64,000 nt of DNA from Sporolactobacillus sp. Y61 (lineage in GTDB: Bacteria > Bacillota > Bacilli > Bacillales > Sporolactobacillaceae): positions 496,001-560,000 of the forward strand of contig NZ_CP159510.1 in NCBI RefSeq assembly GCF_040529185.1, given 5' to 3'. Below, one piece after another: positions 8,670-16,042 of this stretch. Under the pieces are notes generated by a model. It worked only from the letters and a program-made list of their open reading frames with translations, was not told the origin of the DNA and searched no databases. How positions within the stretch are numbered: position 1 is the stretch's first letter; every line of letters starts with the position of its first letter. Position numbers and translations under genes: made by a program.

Positions 8670-10170
8670 CCGTCTCATCCTCCAACTCGATCAGTAGCTC
8701 CTGCACGGCAAACCGCTTTGATTTTTTGATGATACCCTTTCCCTCGCGGACGTACATCACCCGGTTACCCAAAAGGGCCAGAGCCTGATCGAGAATCGTT
8801 TTCCCTTCTTCATTTTCCTTATCTTCATTTCGGACAGGGGACCGTTGATGAAGAATCAGCCAGAACTGATAAAAATAACGCTGTTCATACCATTCGGACG
8901 CCCCGCGTGCTTCAAGAAAGTCGAGAAACAGGGACAGTTTCCCTCCCTGACCTGCTTCATGGGCGACGAGATACAGGCGCATCAGTTCTTTATATTTCTC
9001 CGCCAGCAGCCGGCGATAGGACTGGTCCTCTCCTTCTTCATCTGCTTCCGGAAATCCCGGATTCTCCTGTTCTTCCCGTTCTTCCATAATCTTCTGATCT
9101 GAAAAAATCGCAAGCGGCGACCAGCTTCTGTTCTCCTCTACTTTTAAAAAGGGCTGCAGCACGCCGGCCATGGCCTCGAGCGGGAGCGGCGTCGCAATAA
9201 TCTGTGCTGCCAGATCCTGATCGAAATTGAATGCCTGTATCCCGGTATAATACAGCGATTCCTGGGCGGTGAGCAGCGTGGTATTCTTTAAATCAATGGT
9301 CTGCTTCAGAAGCCGTGAATGATCGTAATGAACGGACTCCAGTTCCCGCGCGATCGTGAGGACCAGGTCATACGTCCGGATTTCTTTTTTCTGCACATCG
9401 CCGGCATAAAGGCGATCGCGCGTTTCTTTTACAAATAATCTCAGTGCTTTAAACTCGTCGTCCTCATGTTTGAGCCGTTCATAGATATCTTCGAGCAGCT
9501 GCTTGTACCGTTCAAACGTCTCCTCCGATACAATGCTGCGCTGAATCTCGTGTTTCAGGCGCGTCATCCGCTCCTCCAGGCTCTCCACGTTGATCCGCAT
9601 TTCATTGATCTGCCTCAGCGCCCCTTTAAATTCGCCCTTCTCCAGCTGTTTGCGCAACATCAGCTGATTAATGGACAGCTGAAATTCACTGTAAAACTCT
9701 TTTGTCGCAAAAACGAGTTCCAGACCGTCTTCATCAAGGGTGTAATATTGGGTATTGGTTTTTACGTCAAAACTGTTGGCTTTTAAAATCGAATAGTCGA
9801 TACCGTCTTCTTCACCTGTCTCCCAGTTAAAGAAGGGATACCGCCGTTTCTTCCCGGTGGTCGGCCGGAATGTCTGAATGATCGACCGGGCAAGCCGAAC
9901 ATACCCGTCCCGGTCAAGCCGGTAATGTGAAAGAGAGACCTTCTCAAGAAAGGCGGCCAGCTGCGCTGCTCCTGCTTTGTACTGACGCATCAGTTTCTCT
10001 TCAAAAAAGAACAGCAGAGTGACGAGACCCAGCCCTTTCATATCAATCTCTTTATGATTCTGATCCTGCTCCCGCTTCCGATCGAGCTCATAAAGCGGGT
10101 CAAACAGAGCCAGGCGCCGCACGCGTTCCTTATATCCGTTCACGATCTCGTGAAGTTCAGGCTGTTCCAA
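8656..10170 (-). CDS. jetA: Wadjet protein JetA (kleisin, MukF/MksF-like)
   Basis: This is a roughly 504-residue kleisin-type subunit that closes the SMC ring with JetC and JetB. The N-terminal half looks like winged-helix repeats. The middle (about 180-270) is a long amphipathic coiled coil containing LEERMTRLKHEIQRS. An acidic linker (EEREEQENPGFPEADEEGE) and a C-terminal helical domain follow. The ATG at 10185 has no ribosome site, but GGAGG inside those first codons is 8 bases from a TTG at 10170, which I take as the start. That leaves a 31-base overlap with jetD. It resembles the DUF5716/JetA family of type III systems, on recall only. Confidence 0.8.
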   Translation of the reverse strand: MEQPELHEIVNGYKERVRRLALFDPLYELDRKREQDQNHKEIDMKGLGLVTLLFFFEEKLMRQYKAGAAQLAAFLEKVSLSHYRLDRDGYVRLARSIIQTFRPTTGKKRRYPFFNWETGEEDGIDYSILKANSFDVKTNTQYYTLDEDGLELVFATKEFYSEFQLSINQLMLRKQLEKGEFKGALRQINEMRINVESLEERMTRLKHEIQRSIVSEETFERYKQLLEDIYERLKHEDDEFKALRLFVKETRDRLYAGDVQKKEIRTYDLVLTIARELESVHYDHSRLLKQTIDLKNTTLLTAQESLYYTGIQAFNFDQDLAAQIIATPLPLEAMAGVLQPFLKVEENRSWSPLAIFSDQKIMEEREEQENPGFPEADEEGEDQSYRRLLAEKYKELMRLYLVAHEAGQGGKLSLFLDFLEARGASEWYEQRYFYQFWLILHQRSPVRNEDKENEEGKTILDQALALLGNRVMYVREGKGIIKKSKRFAVQELLIELEDETDELS

Positions 10171-11174
10171 TCCGAATGCCTCCATATATGCTGTAATTCT
10201 TTCATCCTGAGAATCTCCTGCGGATAGTACTGCCCCTTCTGCAGCGTTGTACTGATCCGTTCCGCCTGCTTCGCCGGAAAGTAAGACAGGAACCGGTCGG
10301 CCGCCGCCCTTCTCAGGCGCTGATACGCTTTCCCGGCCACCGGCTCCTTATCGAGGCAGGCCTGATAAAAAGGCAGTGCCGGGTCGGCTTTCTGCTTCTG
10401 CTGAAGGGAATACCAGATCGACAGGCCTTCACGATCCAGATCGCCGAAGTATAGAAAATGGTGGGCGGCGTGAACCGGATACTGCATTGTAAATTGTCTG
10501 ATACTTTTGATCACCGCTTTGCCCGCGCCATAAATCAGCGTCGCAAAAATCGTCTTGTTAATCACCGGGAGCAGGCCCTGATAGGTGGTCTTATTTTCGA
10601 CGATCAGGTGAATCTGTTCCGCATCATTTATTTTCAGCGGGTTAACCGCGAACATCAGCGGATCGGCAACCGGGATGATGTGAAACCGATTGAATAAATG
10701 AATCCGCTCGAGAACGTCCCGGCCGCCTTTTTCATCGATCCATTTTTCATCACCGACCAGTTCAAAACTCCGTTCCGGTGCCGGTACCTGATCTTCAGGA
10801 AAACCATTTTTTCTTATGTACGTGTCGATTTTCTTAAGACTCGGCAGATCTCTCCGCCAGATCGAAGGATCGGCCTGATAATACGCGTCAAGATTGATCG
10901 ATGTGTCCAGCATCATCCGGTATTTCTGCAGCTCTTTGTGATAATCTCCGGTTATCGCGCTCCGGTTAATCCGGTATTTCAGGGCAAGAGACGGTCTGCG
11001 GCCGGTTCGTCCGGCGGAACGCACCATGATCAGCACCTCTTCTTCTTCCAGCTGCAGAACAGTCTGAGAAAATGCCTGCCAGGTATGACATTGCGGGCTC
11101 ATCAGTTTCTCAAGATCATCCAGACCGATCGTTTTCCGCTGAAATTCAGCGAGCTTTTTTTTCAGTTCATTCAA
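10140..11174 (-). CDS. jetD: Wadjet protein JetD, Toprim nuclease
   Basis: This 344-residue protein is the nuclease subunit of the Wadjet system, which cuts DNA caught by the JetABC loop extruder. An N-terminal winged-helix region (about 1-75, with GRTGRRPSLALKYR) precedes a C-terminal Toprim domain. The Toprim acidic residues are visible: Glu193 in IVENKTTY, and Asp245, Asp247 and Glu249 in FGDLDREG. These match the topoisomerase VI-like JetD active site. The ATG follows GGGAAGGTGG. It is the first gene of the operon, unlike the A-B-C-D order of the best-studied type I systems. The TACAAT at 11213-11218 (minus) may be the -10 box, but no good -35 is seen. Confidence 0.9.
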   Translation of the reverse strand: MNELKKKLAEFQRKTIGLDDLEKLMSPQCHTWQAFSQTVLQLEEEEVLIMVRSAGRTGRRPSLALKYRINRSAITGDYHKELQKYRMMLDTSINLDAYYQADPSIWRRDLPSLKKIDTYIRKNGFPEDQVPAPERSFELVGDEKWIDEKGGRDVLERIHLFNRFHIIPVADPLMFAVNPLKINDAEQIHLIVENKTTYQGLLPVINKTIFATLIYGAGKAVIKSIRQFTMQYPVHAAHHFLYFGDLDREGLSIWYSLQQKQKADPALPFYQACLDKEPVAGKAYQRLRRAAADRFLSYFPAKQAERISTTLQKGQYYPQEILRMKELQHIWRHSDWNSLNFTRS

Positions 11175-11292
11175 TGCTTTCCACCTTCCCGCCAGAATCC
11201 CTGATTAGTTCTATTGTACTAAATTTTCAGATCAGCTGCCGCCGATCGACCCAATATTGCGGATTTTTATAAACTTTCCCTGATATATGAAA

Positions 11293-11325
11293 TTTCCGCT
11301 GAGCACATCAATCACTCAGCGGAAA
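11293..11325 (-). terminator. Hairpin terminator after the hydroxyacid dehydrogenase
   Basis: An eleven-pair perfect stem, TTTCCGCTGAG (11293-11303) with CTCAGCGGAAA (11315-11325), separates the dehydrogenase from the jet operon. The U-tract is short, so termination strength is uncertain. Confidence 0.6.
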
Positions 11326-11364
11326 CAGACTTTTCCCCTTTGACGGCCGTCCGGCGGCGACTGC

Positions 11365-12375
11365 TCAGTTTTCGTTTACGGTCACTTCATTAACCTGGTG
11401 CCTGCCCCTTCCTGTTTTCAGAATGGACAGCGTATCGTCCAAAGCGATTTCTACCATATTCTTCACCGCCATATTGGTATAGAAGCCAATATGCGGCGTA
11501 ATCAGAACGTTTGGCAGGGTGCGCAGGATTTTTAAAGCGTCGCTCGGAATGTCTTTCCCGCGCAGATCCCGGTTAAAGAATTTTTCTTCGCCCTGCAGCG
11601 TGTCAAGCGCCGCCCCGGCTATTTTCTTCTCCTGCAGCGCCCTGATCAGTGCATCCGTATCGAGTACCGGCCCGCGTGATGCGTTAATAATAAAGGCATC
11701 GGGCTTCATTAATGCCAGATCATCCGCTCCGATCAGTCCGACGGTTGTATCCATCAGTGGGACATGCAGTGTGACGATGTCGGCCTGCCGCAGTAATTCT
11801 TCTTTCGATACGTACACCAGAATATCTTTCAGGTCCTCACGTTCGACAATGTCGCTTGCGATCACCGTTGCGCCAAGTCCCTTGAAAAGTCGTGCGGCCG
11901 TGCCGCCGATTCTTCCGGCACCGATAATGCCGACGGTCAGCGTACAGATCTCACGGGCCATCAGCCCGCTCCAGCGGAAGTCCTGCTGCCTGGCTCTTTC
12001 CTCGAACAGCGGCAGGTTACGGATCAGTCTCATCGCCTGGGTAACAGCGAGTTCGGCAACCGAATTCGGCGAGTAGGCAGGCACATTGGTTACAATCAGG
12101 CCGTATTCAGACGCCTTTTTTGTATCGATCATGTCGTAGCCCGCTGTCCGTGACGAGAGCTGCCTGATGCCGTAGTGCTTCAGTGCTGCGAAAACAGCAT
12201 CGTCCGTGATCGGTGTCCGCTGCTGAATGACCACTCCATCATAGCCCTTCACGAGACTCACCGTATCGGCAGTCAGCTCCTCACCGCTGACATCGACCTG
12301 AACACCGTTTTGTTTCTCCCATTCCCTGATCGCCGGAATTTCATCATCTCTGACTGTCAACATCAAAATCTTCAT
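11365..12375 (-). CDS. D-2-hydroxyacid dehydrogenase (D-lactate dehydrogenase family)
   Basis: This 336-residue NAD-dependent enzyme reduces 2-ketoacids to D-2-hydroxyacids. The nucleotide-binding Rossmann motif GIIGAGRIGGTAARLF lies at about 149-164. The catalytic region shows INASRGPVLD with the active-site Arg, and ITPHIGFYT with the catalytic His. These are hallmarks of D-LDH/D-hydroxyisocaproate dehydrogenases. Its ATG overlaps the aminotransferase stop (ATGA), so both are translated together. With that partner it could turn phenylpyruvate or 4-hydroxyphenylpyruvate into D-phenyllactate-type acids. Bulk D-lactate formation is the alternative role. Expression should follow the Tyr/Phe leader upstream of the aminotransferase. 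Confidence 0.88.
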   Translation of the reverse strand: MKILMLTVRDDEIPAIREWEKQNGVQVDVSGEELTADTVSLVKGYDGVVIQQRTPITDDAVFAALKHYGIRQLSSRTAGYDMIDTKKASEYGLIVTNVPAYSPNSVAELAVTQAMRLIRNLPLFEERARQQDFRWSGLMAREICTLTVGIIGAGRIGGTAARLFKGLGATVIASDIVEREDLKDILVYVSKEELLRQADIVTLHVPLMDTTVGLIGADDLALMKPDAFIINASRGPVLDTDALIRALQEKKIAGAALDTLQGEEKFFNRDLRGKDIPSDALKILRTLPNVLITPHIGFYTNMAVKNMVEIALDDTLSILKTGRGRHQVNEVTVNEN

Positions 12376-13568
12376 GCCTGGACGCTCCTTTGTTTTTTTT
12401 CAGTGACATAGTGTTCAATCCGCCGCATCGCTTCTTTCAGTACATCCATGCTGGCTGCATAGCTGATTCGGATACGGCCGGCACTGCCGGGTCCGAACGA
12501 ATCGCCGGGGATGACCGCAACTTTCGCATTGCGGGCAAGGTCGACACAGAAATCTATGCTCTTCTGCGGAAAACCTTCGGGAATTTTCGCAAACAGATAA
12601 AAAGCTCCCTCAGGCTTCGGACAGGAAAAACCCATTTCTGTCATTTTCTGATAAACAAAATCACGCCGCTTCTCATACTCCGCCCGCATTTGCGTGCCAT
12701 CATTCATCCCGTTTTCAAATGCCTCCTGCGCTGCGTCCTGTGCCATCGTTGTGGCCGAAGTAATCATAAACTGGTGTACTGTGCCCATTTTCCGCATGAC
12801 TTCCTCAGGACCTGCAAGGAATCCGATCCGCCAGCCGGTCATCGCATGTGATTTTGAGGCGCCGTTGATCAGAATCGTCTGATCCGGCAGATATTCTGCC
12901 ATCGAGACATGCGGCTCCCCGTAAGTCAGCTCACTGTAGATCTCATCGCAGATGACAAAAATGTCGTGCTTTTTCAGCACGCCCGCCAGCGCTTCGATCT
13001 CGCTCCTGCGATAGGTGACGCCGGTCGGGTTGGTGGGAAAATTAAAGATAATCGCTTTAACCGCCTTCCCATGCTTATTCAGCGCCTGGGCCAGGATCTC
13101 AGGAGAGAGGACAAAACCATTATCGGAGGTATCCATGAAGACCGGTTCAGCCCCATTGAGCAGCGCAATCGGTATGTAAAGCGGAAAAATCGGCGTTGGA
13201 ATTAGTATCTTATCTCCCGGATTAATGATCGACGTCAGTGAAGCAAAAATCGCTTCCGTCGCGCCGGTGGTTACAAGGAGCTGAGTATCCGGATTGTAAC
13301 GGAGTTTATATTTGGTTTCAAGAAACCGGCTGATTGCCCGGCGCAGTCCAGGCGTACCGGCCGATGGAGCATAATGGCTTCGGTTTGCATCAATACTTTT
13401 CTTTCCGGCCTCTTTAATGTGTTCCGGCGTATTGAAATCCGGCTCACCCAGGGTCAGTTTGATAATCCCCGGTATCGAAGACGTTTCCTGATCAAATTTC
13501 AAGATGTCCGAAGGCTGAAGGAGGCTGAGCTCCTTCTTCATTTTGTCTGCCAGTACATGTGTCATCAT
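12372..13568 (-). CDS. Class I/II aminotransferase, probably aromatic (AraT/PatA type)
   Basis: This 398-residue, PLP-dependent fold-type I aminotransferase has the conserved NFPTNPTGVTY (about 176-186), the cofactor Asp-Tyr region CDEIYSELTYG, and the Schiff-base lysine in NGASKSHAMTGWRIG (about 233). Relatives are AraT of lactic acid bacteria and PatA of Bacillus, which act on aromatic amino acids or acetyl-diaminopimelate. An aromatic role is favoured because the leader peptide ahead of it is rich in Tyr/Phe codons. In that role it would make Tyr and Phe from the ketoacids produced by TyrA and prephenate dehydratase. SD AAGGGGAG precedes two consecutive ATG codons. Confidence 0.85.
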   Translation of the reverse strand: MMTHVLADKMKKELSLLQPSDILKFDQETSSIPGIIKLTLGEPDFNTPEHIKEAGKKSIDANRSHYAPSAGTPGLRRAISRFLETKYKLRYNPDTQLLVTTGATEAIFASLTSIINPGDKILIPTPIFPLYIPIALLNGAEPVFMDTSDNGFVLSPEILAQALNKHGKAVKAIIFNFPTNPTGVTYRRSEIEALAGVLKKHDIFVICDEIYSELTYGEPHVSMAEYLPDQTILINGASKSHAMTGWRIGFLAGPEEVMRKMGTVHQFMITSATTMAQDAAQEAFENGMNDGTQMRAEYEKRRDFVYQKMTEMGFSCPKPEGAFYLFAKIPEGFPQKSIDFCVDLARNAKVAVIPGDSFGPGSAGRIRISYAASMDVLKEAMRRIEHYVTEKKQRSVQA

Positions 13569-13593
13569 GATTCTCCCCTTTTTTCAATCAGTT

Positions 13594-13632
13594 AAAAAAA
13601 TCACCCACGGCTTCAACAGCCGGTGGATGATT
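13594..13632 (-). terminator. Second intrinsic terminator in the aminotransferase leader
   Basis: On the minus strand the arms at 13619-13631 and 13600-13611 form a GC-rich stem (ATCATCCAC-C-GGC with GCCGTGGGTGAT), followed by a run of seven T. It lies only about 25 bases before the aminotransferase ATG. Its 5' arm is complementary over nine bases to 13677-13685, part of the first terminator, so it can be masked by an alternative pairing. Confidence 0.75.
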
Positions 13633-13655
13633 TAAGTCTCTTCATCAGATCCATT

Positions 13656-13690
13656 AAAAAACCACACGGACTATTGAATCATCCATGTGG
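13656..13690 (-). terminator. Attenuator terminator of the aminotransferase operon
   Basis: On the minus strand CCACATGGA (13690-13682) pairs with TCCGTGTGG (13670-13662), nine pairs with one G-U, followed by six T (13661-13656). Its 5' arm overlaps the CATGGATG segment (13687-13680) that can pair instead with 13738-13731, so termination is conditional. Confidence 0.85.
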
Positions 13691-13730
13691 CTGTTTTTAC
13701 GTGTTTCGCCAGACCACTTTCGGCCTTTCG

Positions 13731-13785
13731 CATGGATGCAAACCGGTAAAGAAGTGTTTGCACCCGCTGATTCGAATGCAAACAC
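13731..13785 (-). promoter_or_regulatory. Switching RNA segments A, B and C of the aminotransferase attenuator
   Basis: Three segments compete, in minus-strand order. A is GTGTTTGCA (13785-13777), B is GGGTGCAAACAC (13765-13754) and C is GTTTGCATCCATG (13743-13731). A:B makes nine perfect pairs. B:C makes ten pairs with one G-U. C can also pair over eight bases with 13687-13680, the 5' arm of the terminator. A begins at the leader peptide stop codon, so a ribosome finishing the leader covers A and allows B:C and termination. A ribosome stalled on the Tyr codons leaves A free, so A:B forms and C becomes the antiterminator. The complementarities are directly visible; the mechanism is inferred. 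Confidence 0.85.
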
Positions 13786-13853
13786 TAACGAAAGAGACGA
13801 AAGCAGTAATAATAGTTTTTTAATTGGAGTTCATGCCTGCTCTGACTTTTCAT
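13785..13853 (-). CDS. Tyr/Phe-rich leader peptide of the aminotransferase operon
   Basis: This 22-codon frame begins with ATG at 13853, preceded by AAGGGAG (13869-13863) at 9-base spacing, and ends in TAG. It starts MKSQSRHE and ends NYYYCFRLFR: three consecutive Tyr codons (14-16), then Cys, Phe, Arg, Leu, Phe, Arg. Five of the last nine residues are aromatic. It starts about 24 bases after the predicted transcription start, and its stop abuts the first switching segment. That arrangement matches ribosome-mediated attenuators such as pheA of enterobacteria. It closely parallels the leader at 31504, which also ends Phe-Arg-stop. It is too short for ordinary gene calling. Confidence 0.85.
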   Translation of the reverse strand: MKSQSRHELQLKNYYYCFRLFR

Positions 13854-13883
13854 CAGTGAAAACTCCCTTGACTTTGTGGTTTT

Positions 13884-13912
13884 ATTAAATCAGAAAAAAG
13901 TGCTGTTGTCAA
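13884..13912 (-). promoter_or_regulatory. Promoter of the leader/aminotransferase operon
   Basis: On the minus strand, a perfect -35 TTGACA (13912-13907) is followed after 17 bases by -10 TTTAAT (13889-13884). Transcription should start near 13877, giving a leader of about 310 bases before the aminotransferase. Confidence 0.85.
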
Positions 13913-13970
13913 TCCGGGCAGTCCATGAATGATGTCACGTTTCGATCAAAAGCCCATACCAGAGGCCACT

Positions 13971-14954
13971 TTAATTCTGTACATCAAGCAAAATCTTGCC
14001 TGTACTCTGCCGACTTTCCATCCATTCCTGCGCCTTGGCCGCTTCTTTCAGTGGATAATGACGGCCGATTTTCATGTTCAGACGGCCCTCCTCAAAATAG
14101 TGAAAAAGATGATCCGCCGCATCACGGAGCGCATCCGGTCGGTTTCTGATTGTCGTACCCAGGCTGAAACCCAGTACGGCGCGGCAGCTGGCATGAAGAT
14201 CCGTCGTTTTGAAATGGCCGGCCTTGCCGCCTGCATTTCCAAAATTCACCAGACGGCCGTACATGGCAAGGCATGTGAGACTCTTCTCAGCCACTTCGCC
14301 CGAGACGGAGTCGAGAATCACGTCAGCGCCTTTGCTTCCGGTTAACAAGTTGACTTCTTCAGCAAAATCTTCCTTCCGGTAGTTAATCACGGCGTCCGCA
14401 CCTGCATCACGGACAATCTGTTTTTTCCCGTCACTGCCGACCGTCCCAATAACCTGCCCGGCCCCGAGAATTTTCGCCAGCTGGACAGCCGTCGTCCCAA
14501 TCCCGCCTGCAGCCGCATGAATCAGCACCGTTTCACCCGGGGAAAGGCGGGCGACATCGGCTAGAAGCTTGTACGATGTGAATGAAACCGTCGGACAGGC
14601 CGCCGCTTGTTCAAAGTCCATGTGGTCCGGGATCGGAAATGTCAGATCCTGATCCGCTGTCACATATTCAGAGTAAGAACCCTGTTTCAAGAGGGCAATG
14701 ACACGCTGACCGGGTCTGAGATGCTGAACCTCTGCACCCGTTTTTTCAATGACACCGGTAGCGTCGAGCCCTGGAATAAAGGGCGGTTTAGCGCCGGAAT
14801 GGTATCTCCCCTGCCGGGACATGATATCCGCAAAATTGACACTTGTTGCTGCCACACGGATCAGTACCTGCCCCGGTCCAATTTCAGGCAGCTTCCTGTC
14901 GACATACTTCAAAACACCCGGATCACCAAAATCAGAAACGACAACAGCCTTCAC
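13971..14954 (-). CDS. Quinone oxidoreductase-like zinc-free MDR enzyme
   Basis: This 327-residue medium-chain reductase of the NADPH:quinone oxidoreductase (QOR/zeta-crystallin) type reduces quinones or enones with NADPH. The N-terminal GroES-like domain contains PFIPGLDATGVIE. The Rossmann domain has the loop AAAGGIGTTAVQLAKILGA (about 150-168). The cysteine ligands of zinc alcohol dehydrogenases are absent, consistent with QOR. The GTG at 14954 gives the usual family start MKAVVV, although a frame also opens at 14963. It is a single gene, and its 3' end lies near the promoter of the aminotransferase leader. Confidence 0.85.
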   Translation of the reverse strand: MKAVVVSDFGDPGVLKYVDRKLPEIGPGQVLIRVAATSVNFADIMSRQGRYHSGAKPPFIPGLDATGVIEKTGAEVQHLRPGQRVIALLKQGSYSEYVTADQDLTFPIPDHMDFEQAAACPTVSFTSYKLLADVARLSPGETVLIHAAAGGIGTTAVQLAKILGAGQVIGTVGSDGKKQIVRDAGADAVINYRKEDFAEEVNLLTGSKGADVILDSVSGEVAEKSLTCLAMYGRLVNFGNAGGKAGHFKTTDLHASCRAVLGFSLGTTIRNRPDALRDAADHLFHYFEEGRLNMKIGRHYPLKEAAKAQEWMESRQSTGKILLDVQN

Positions 14955-15252
14955 AATAATCACCCGCTCCTTACCATACTTTACGATCTATTATAGACCC
15001 GGATAACAGAGAGAGCGAAGCATGTGCATCAGCCCTGTGCTGAAGAGCAGAATCCGGAGCGGCATTGATCGGACAAATGCCGCCGCCTGCCGCTTTTTCT
15101 CCGGCTGAAAAATGGCTGCCAGACCCAAAACAGATGTTGCGCGCATGGGTACAGGACGTGAAAAAGCGATCTCCGTGAACAATGCCCATGAATAGACACA
15201 GCCGGAGGGGCATGCTAGACTGTAGCTGAATTCAAAAAGGGGGTAACGTCCA

Positions 15253-15855
15253 ATGAAAATCGGATTTATCGGAAGTGGAAATATCGGACAGGCCGTCGCA
15301 ACAAGTGCAATCCGCGCCGGCTATTCGGTTGTGATGTCGAATTCCCGTGGTCCGGAAACGCTGAAGGGACTCATTCGGAAACTCGGCCCGAAAGCTGAAG
15401 CGGCGACTGCTGAACAGGCGGCACGCGAAGGAGACATGGTTGTTGTCACCGTTCCCCTCTATGCCCTGCCGAAACTTCCAACTGACGGAACAGCCGGAAA
15501 AACGCTGATCGATACCATGAATTACTACCCGGGACGCGACGGCCGGATTGCGTCACTCGACAGTAACTCGACGACAACGAGCGAACTGACGGCCAAGCAC
15601 TTTCCCGAAGCTCACGTTGTTAAAGCCTTTAATTCAATCATTGCCGGTGAAATTGTCACAACCGGAAAGCCGAACGGGGATCCGCAGCGTCGGGCGTTGC
15701 CGATTGCCGGTGACAGTGCCGCAGCAAAAAAGGACGTGACCGACTTGCTGAATGCCATCGGCTTTGACGTCTATGATGCCGGAGCATTGCACGAAGGCTA
15801 TCGTTTTCAGAATGGCACGCCGGCTTATTGTGCCCGGCAAATCGAGAAGAACTGA
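15253..15855 (+). CDS. NADPH-dependent F420 reductase-like oxidoreductase
   Basis: This 200-residue protein consists mainly of one Rossmann domain of the F420H2:NADP oxidoreductase-like family. The dinucleotide motif GFIGSGNIGQAVATSAIRAG lies at positions 4-23, and SNSRGPETL follows beta-strand 2. The family includes small NADP-binding reductases of unknown substrate in bacteria without F420. The start at 15253 follows GGGGGTAA. It is a lone gene, so no pathway can be given. Confidence 0.8.
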   Translation: MKIGFIGSGNIGQAVATSAIRAGYSVVMSNSRGPETLKGLIRKLGPKAEAATAEQAAREGDMVVVTVPLYALPKLPTDGTAGKTLIDTMNYYPGRDGRIASLDSNSTTTSELTAKHFPEAHVVKAFNSIIAGEIVTTGKPNGDPQRRALPIAGDSAAAKKDVTDLLNAIGFDVYDAGALHEGYRFQNGTPAYCARQIEKN

Positions 15856-15965
15856 TTCAACTGCTGAAGCAGGCAGCTGACTGAACACGGCTTCACCAGA
15901 CATGTGCCTTCAACCCGCGGCTGATCACAGATTATGTCAAATAGAAGGATCAAACATTGATCAGT

Positions 15966-16014
15966 TAAAAATCAATCGAGTCAGGGGAGTAGCCTCCTCT
16001 GACTCGATTGATTA
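15966..16014 (-). terminator. Terminator of the ugp operon
   Basis: A long stem, ATCAATCGAGTCAG plus GGAG with its complement, lies between 15970 and 16014. On the minus strand it is followed by TTTTT (15970-15966). It sits just after the ugpB stop and could also work for plus-strand transcripts. Confidence 0.85.
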
Positions 16015-16042
16015 CTGTATTATTCAAGCCTGTCTGTCCTGA

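Noticed and set aside
13569..13912. T-box or lysine/SAM riboswitch as the explanation of the aminotransferase leader
   Set aside because: The T-box antiterminator core (GGTACCGCG-like) and riboswitch consensus words are absent, while a ribosome-bound Tyr-rich frame and alternative stems explain the region.
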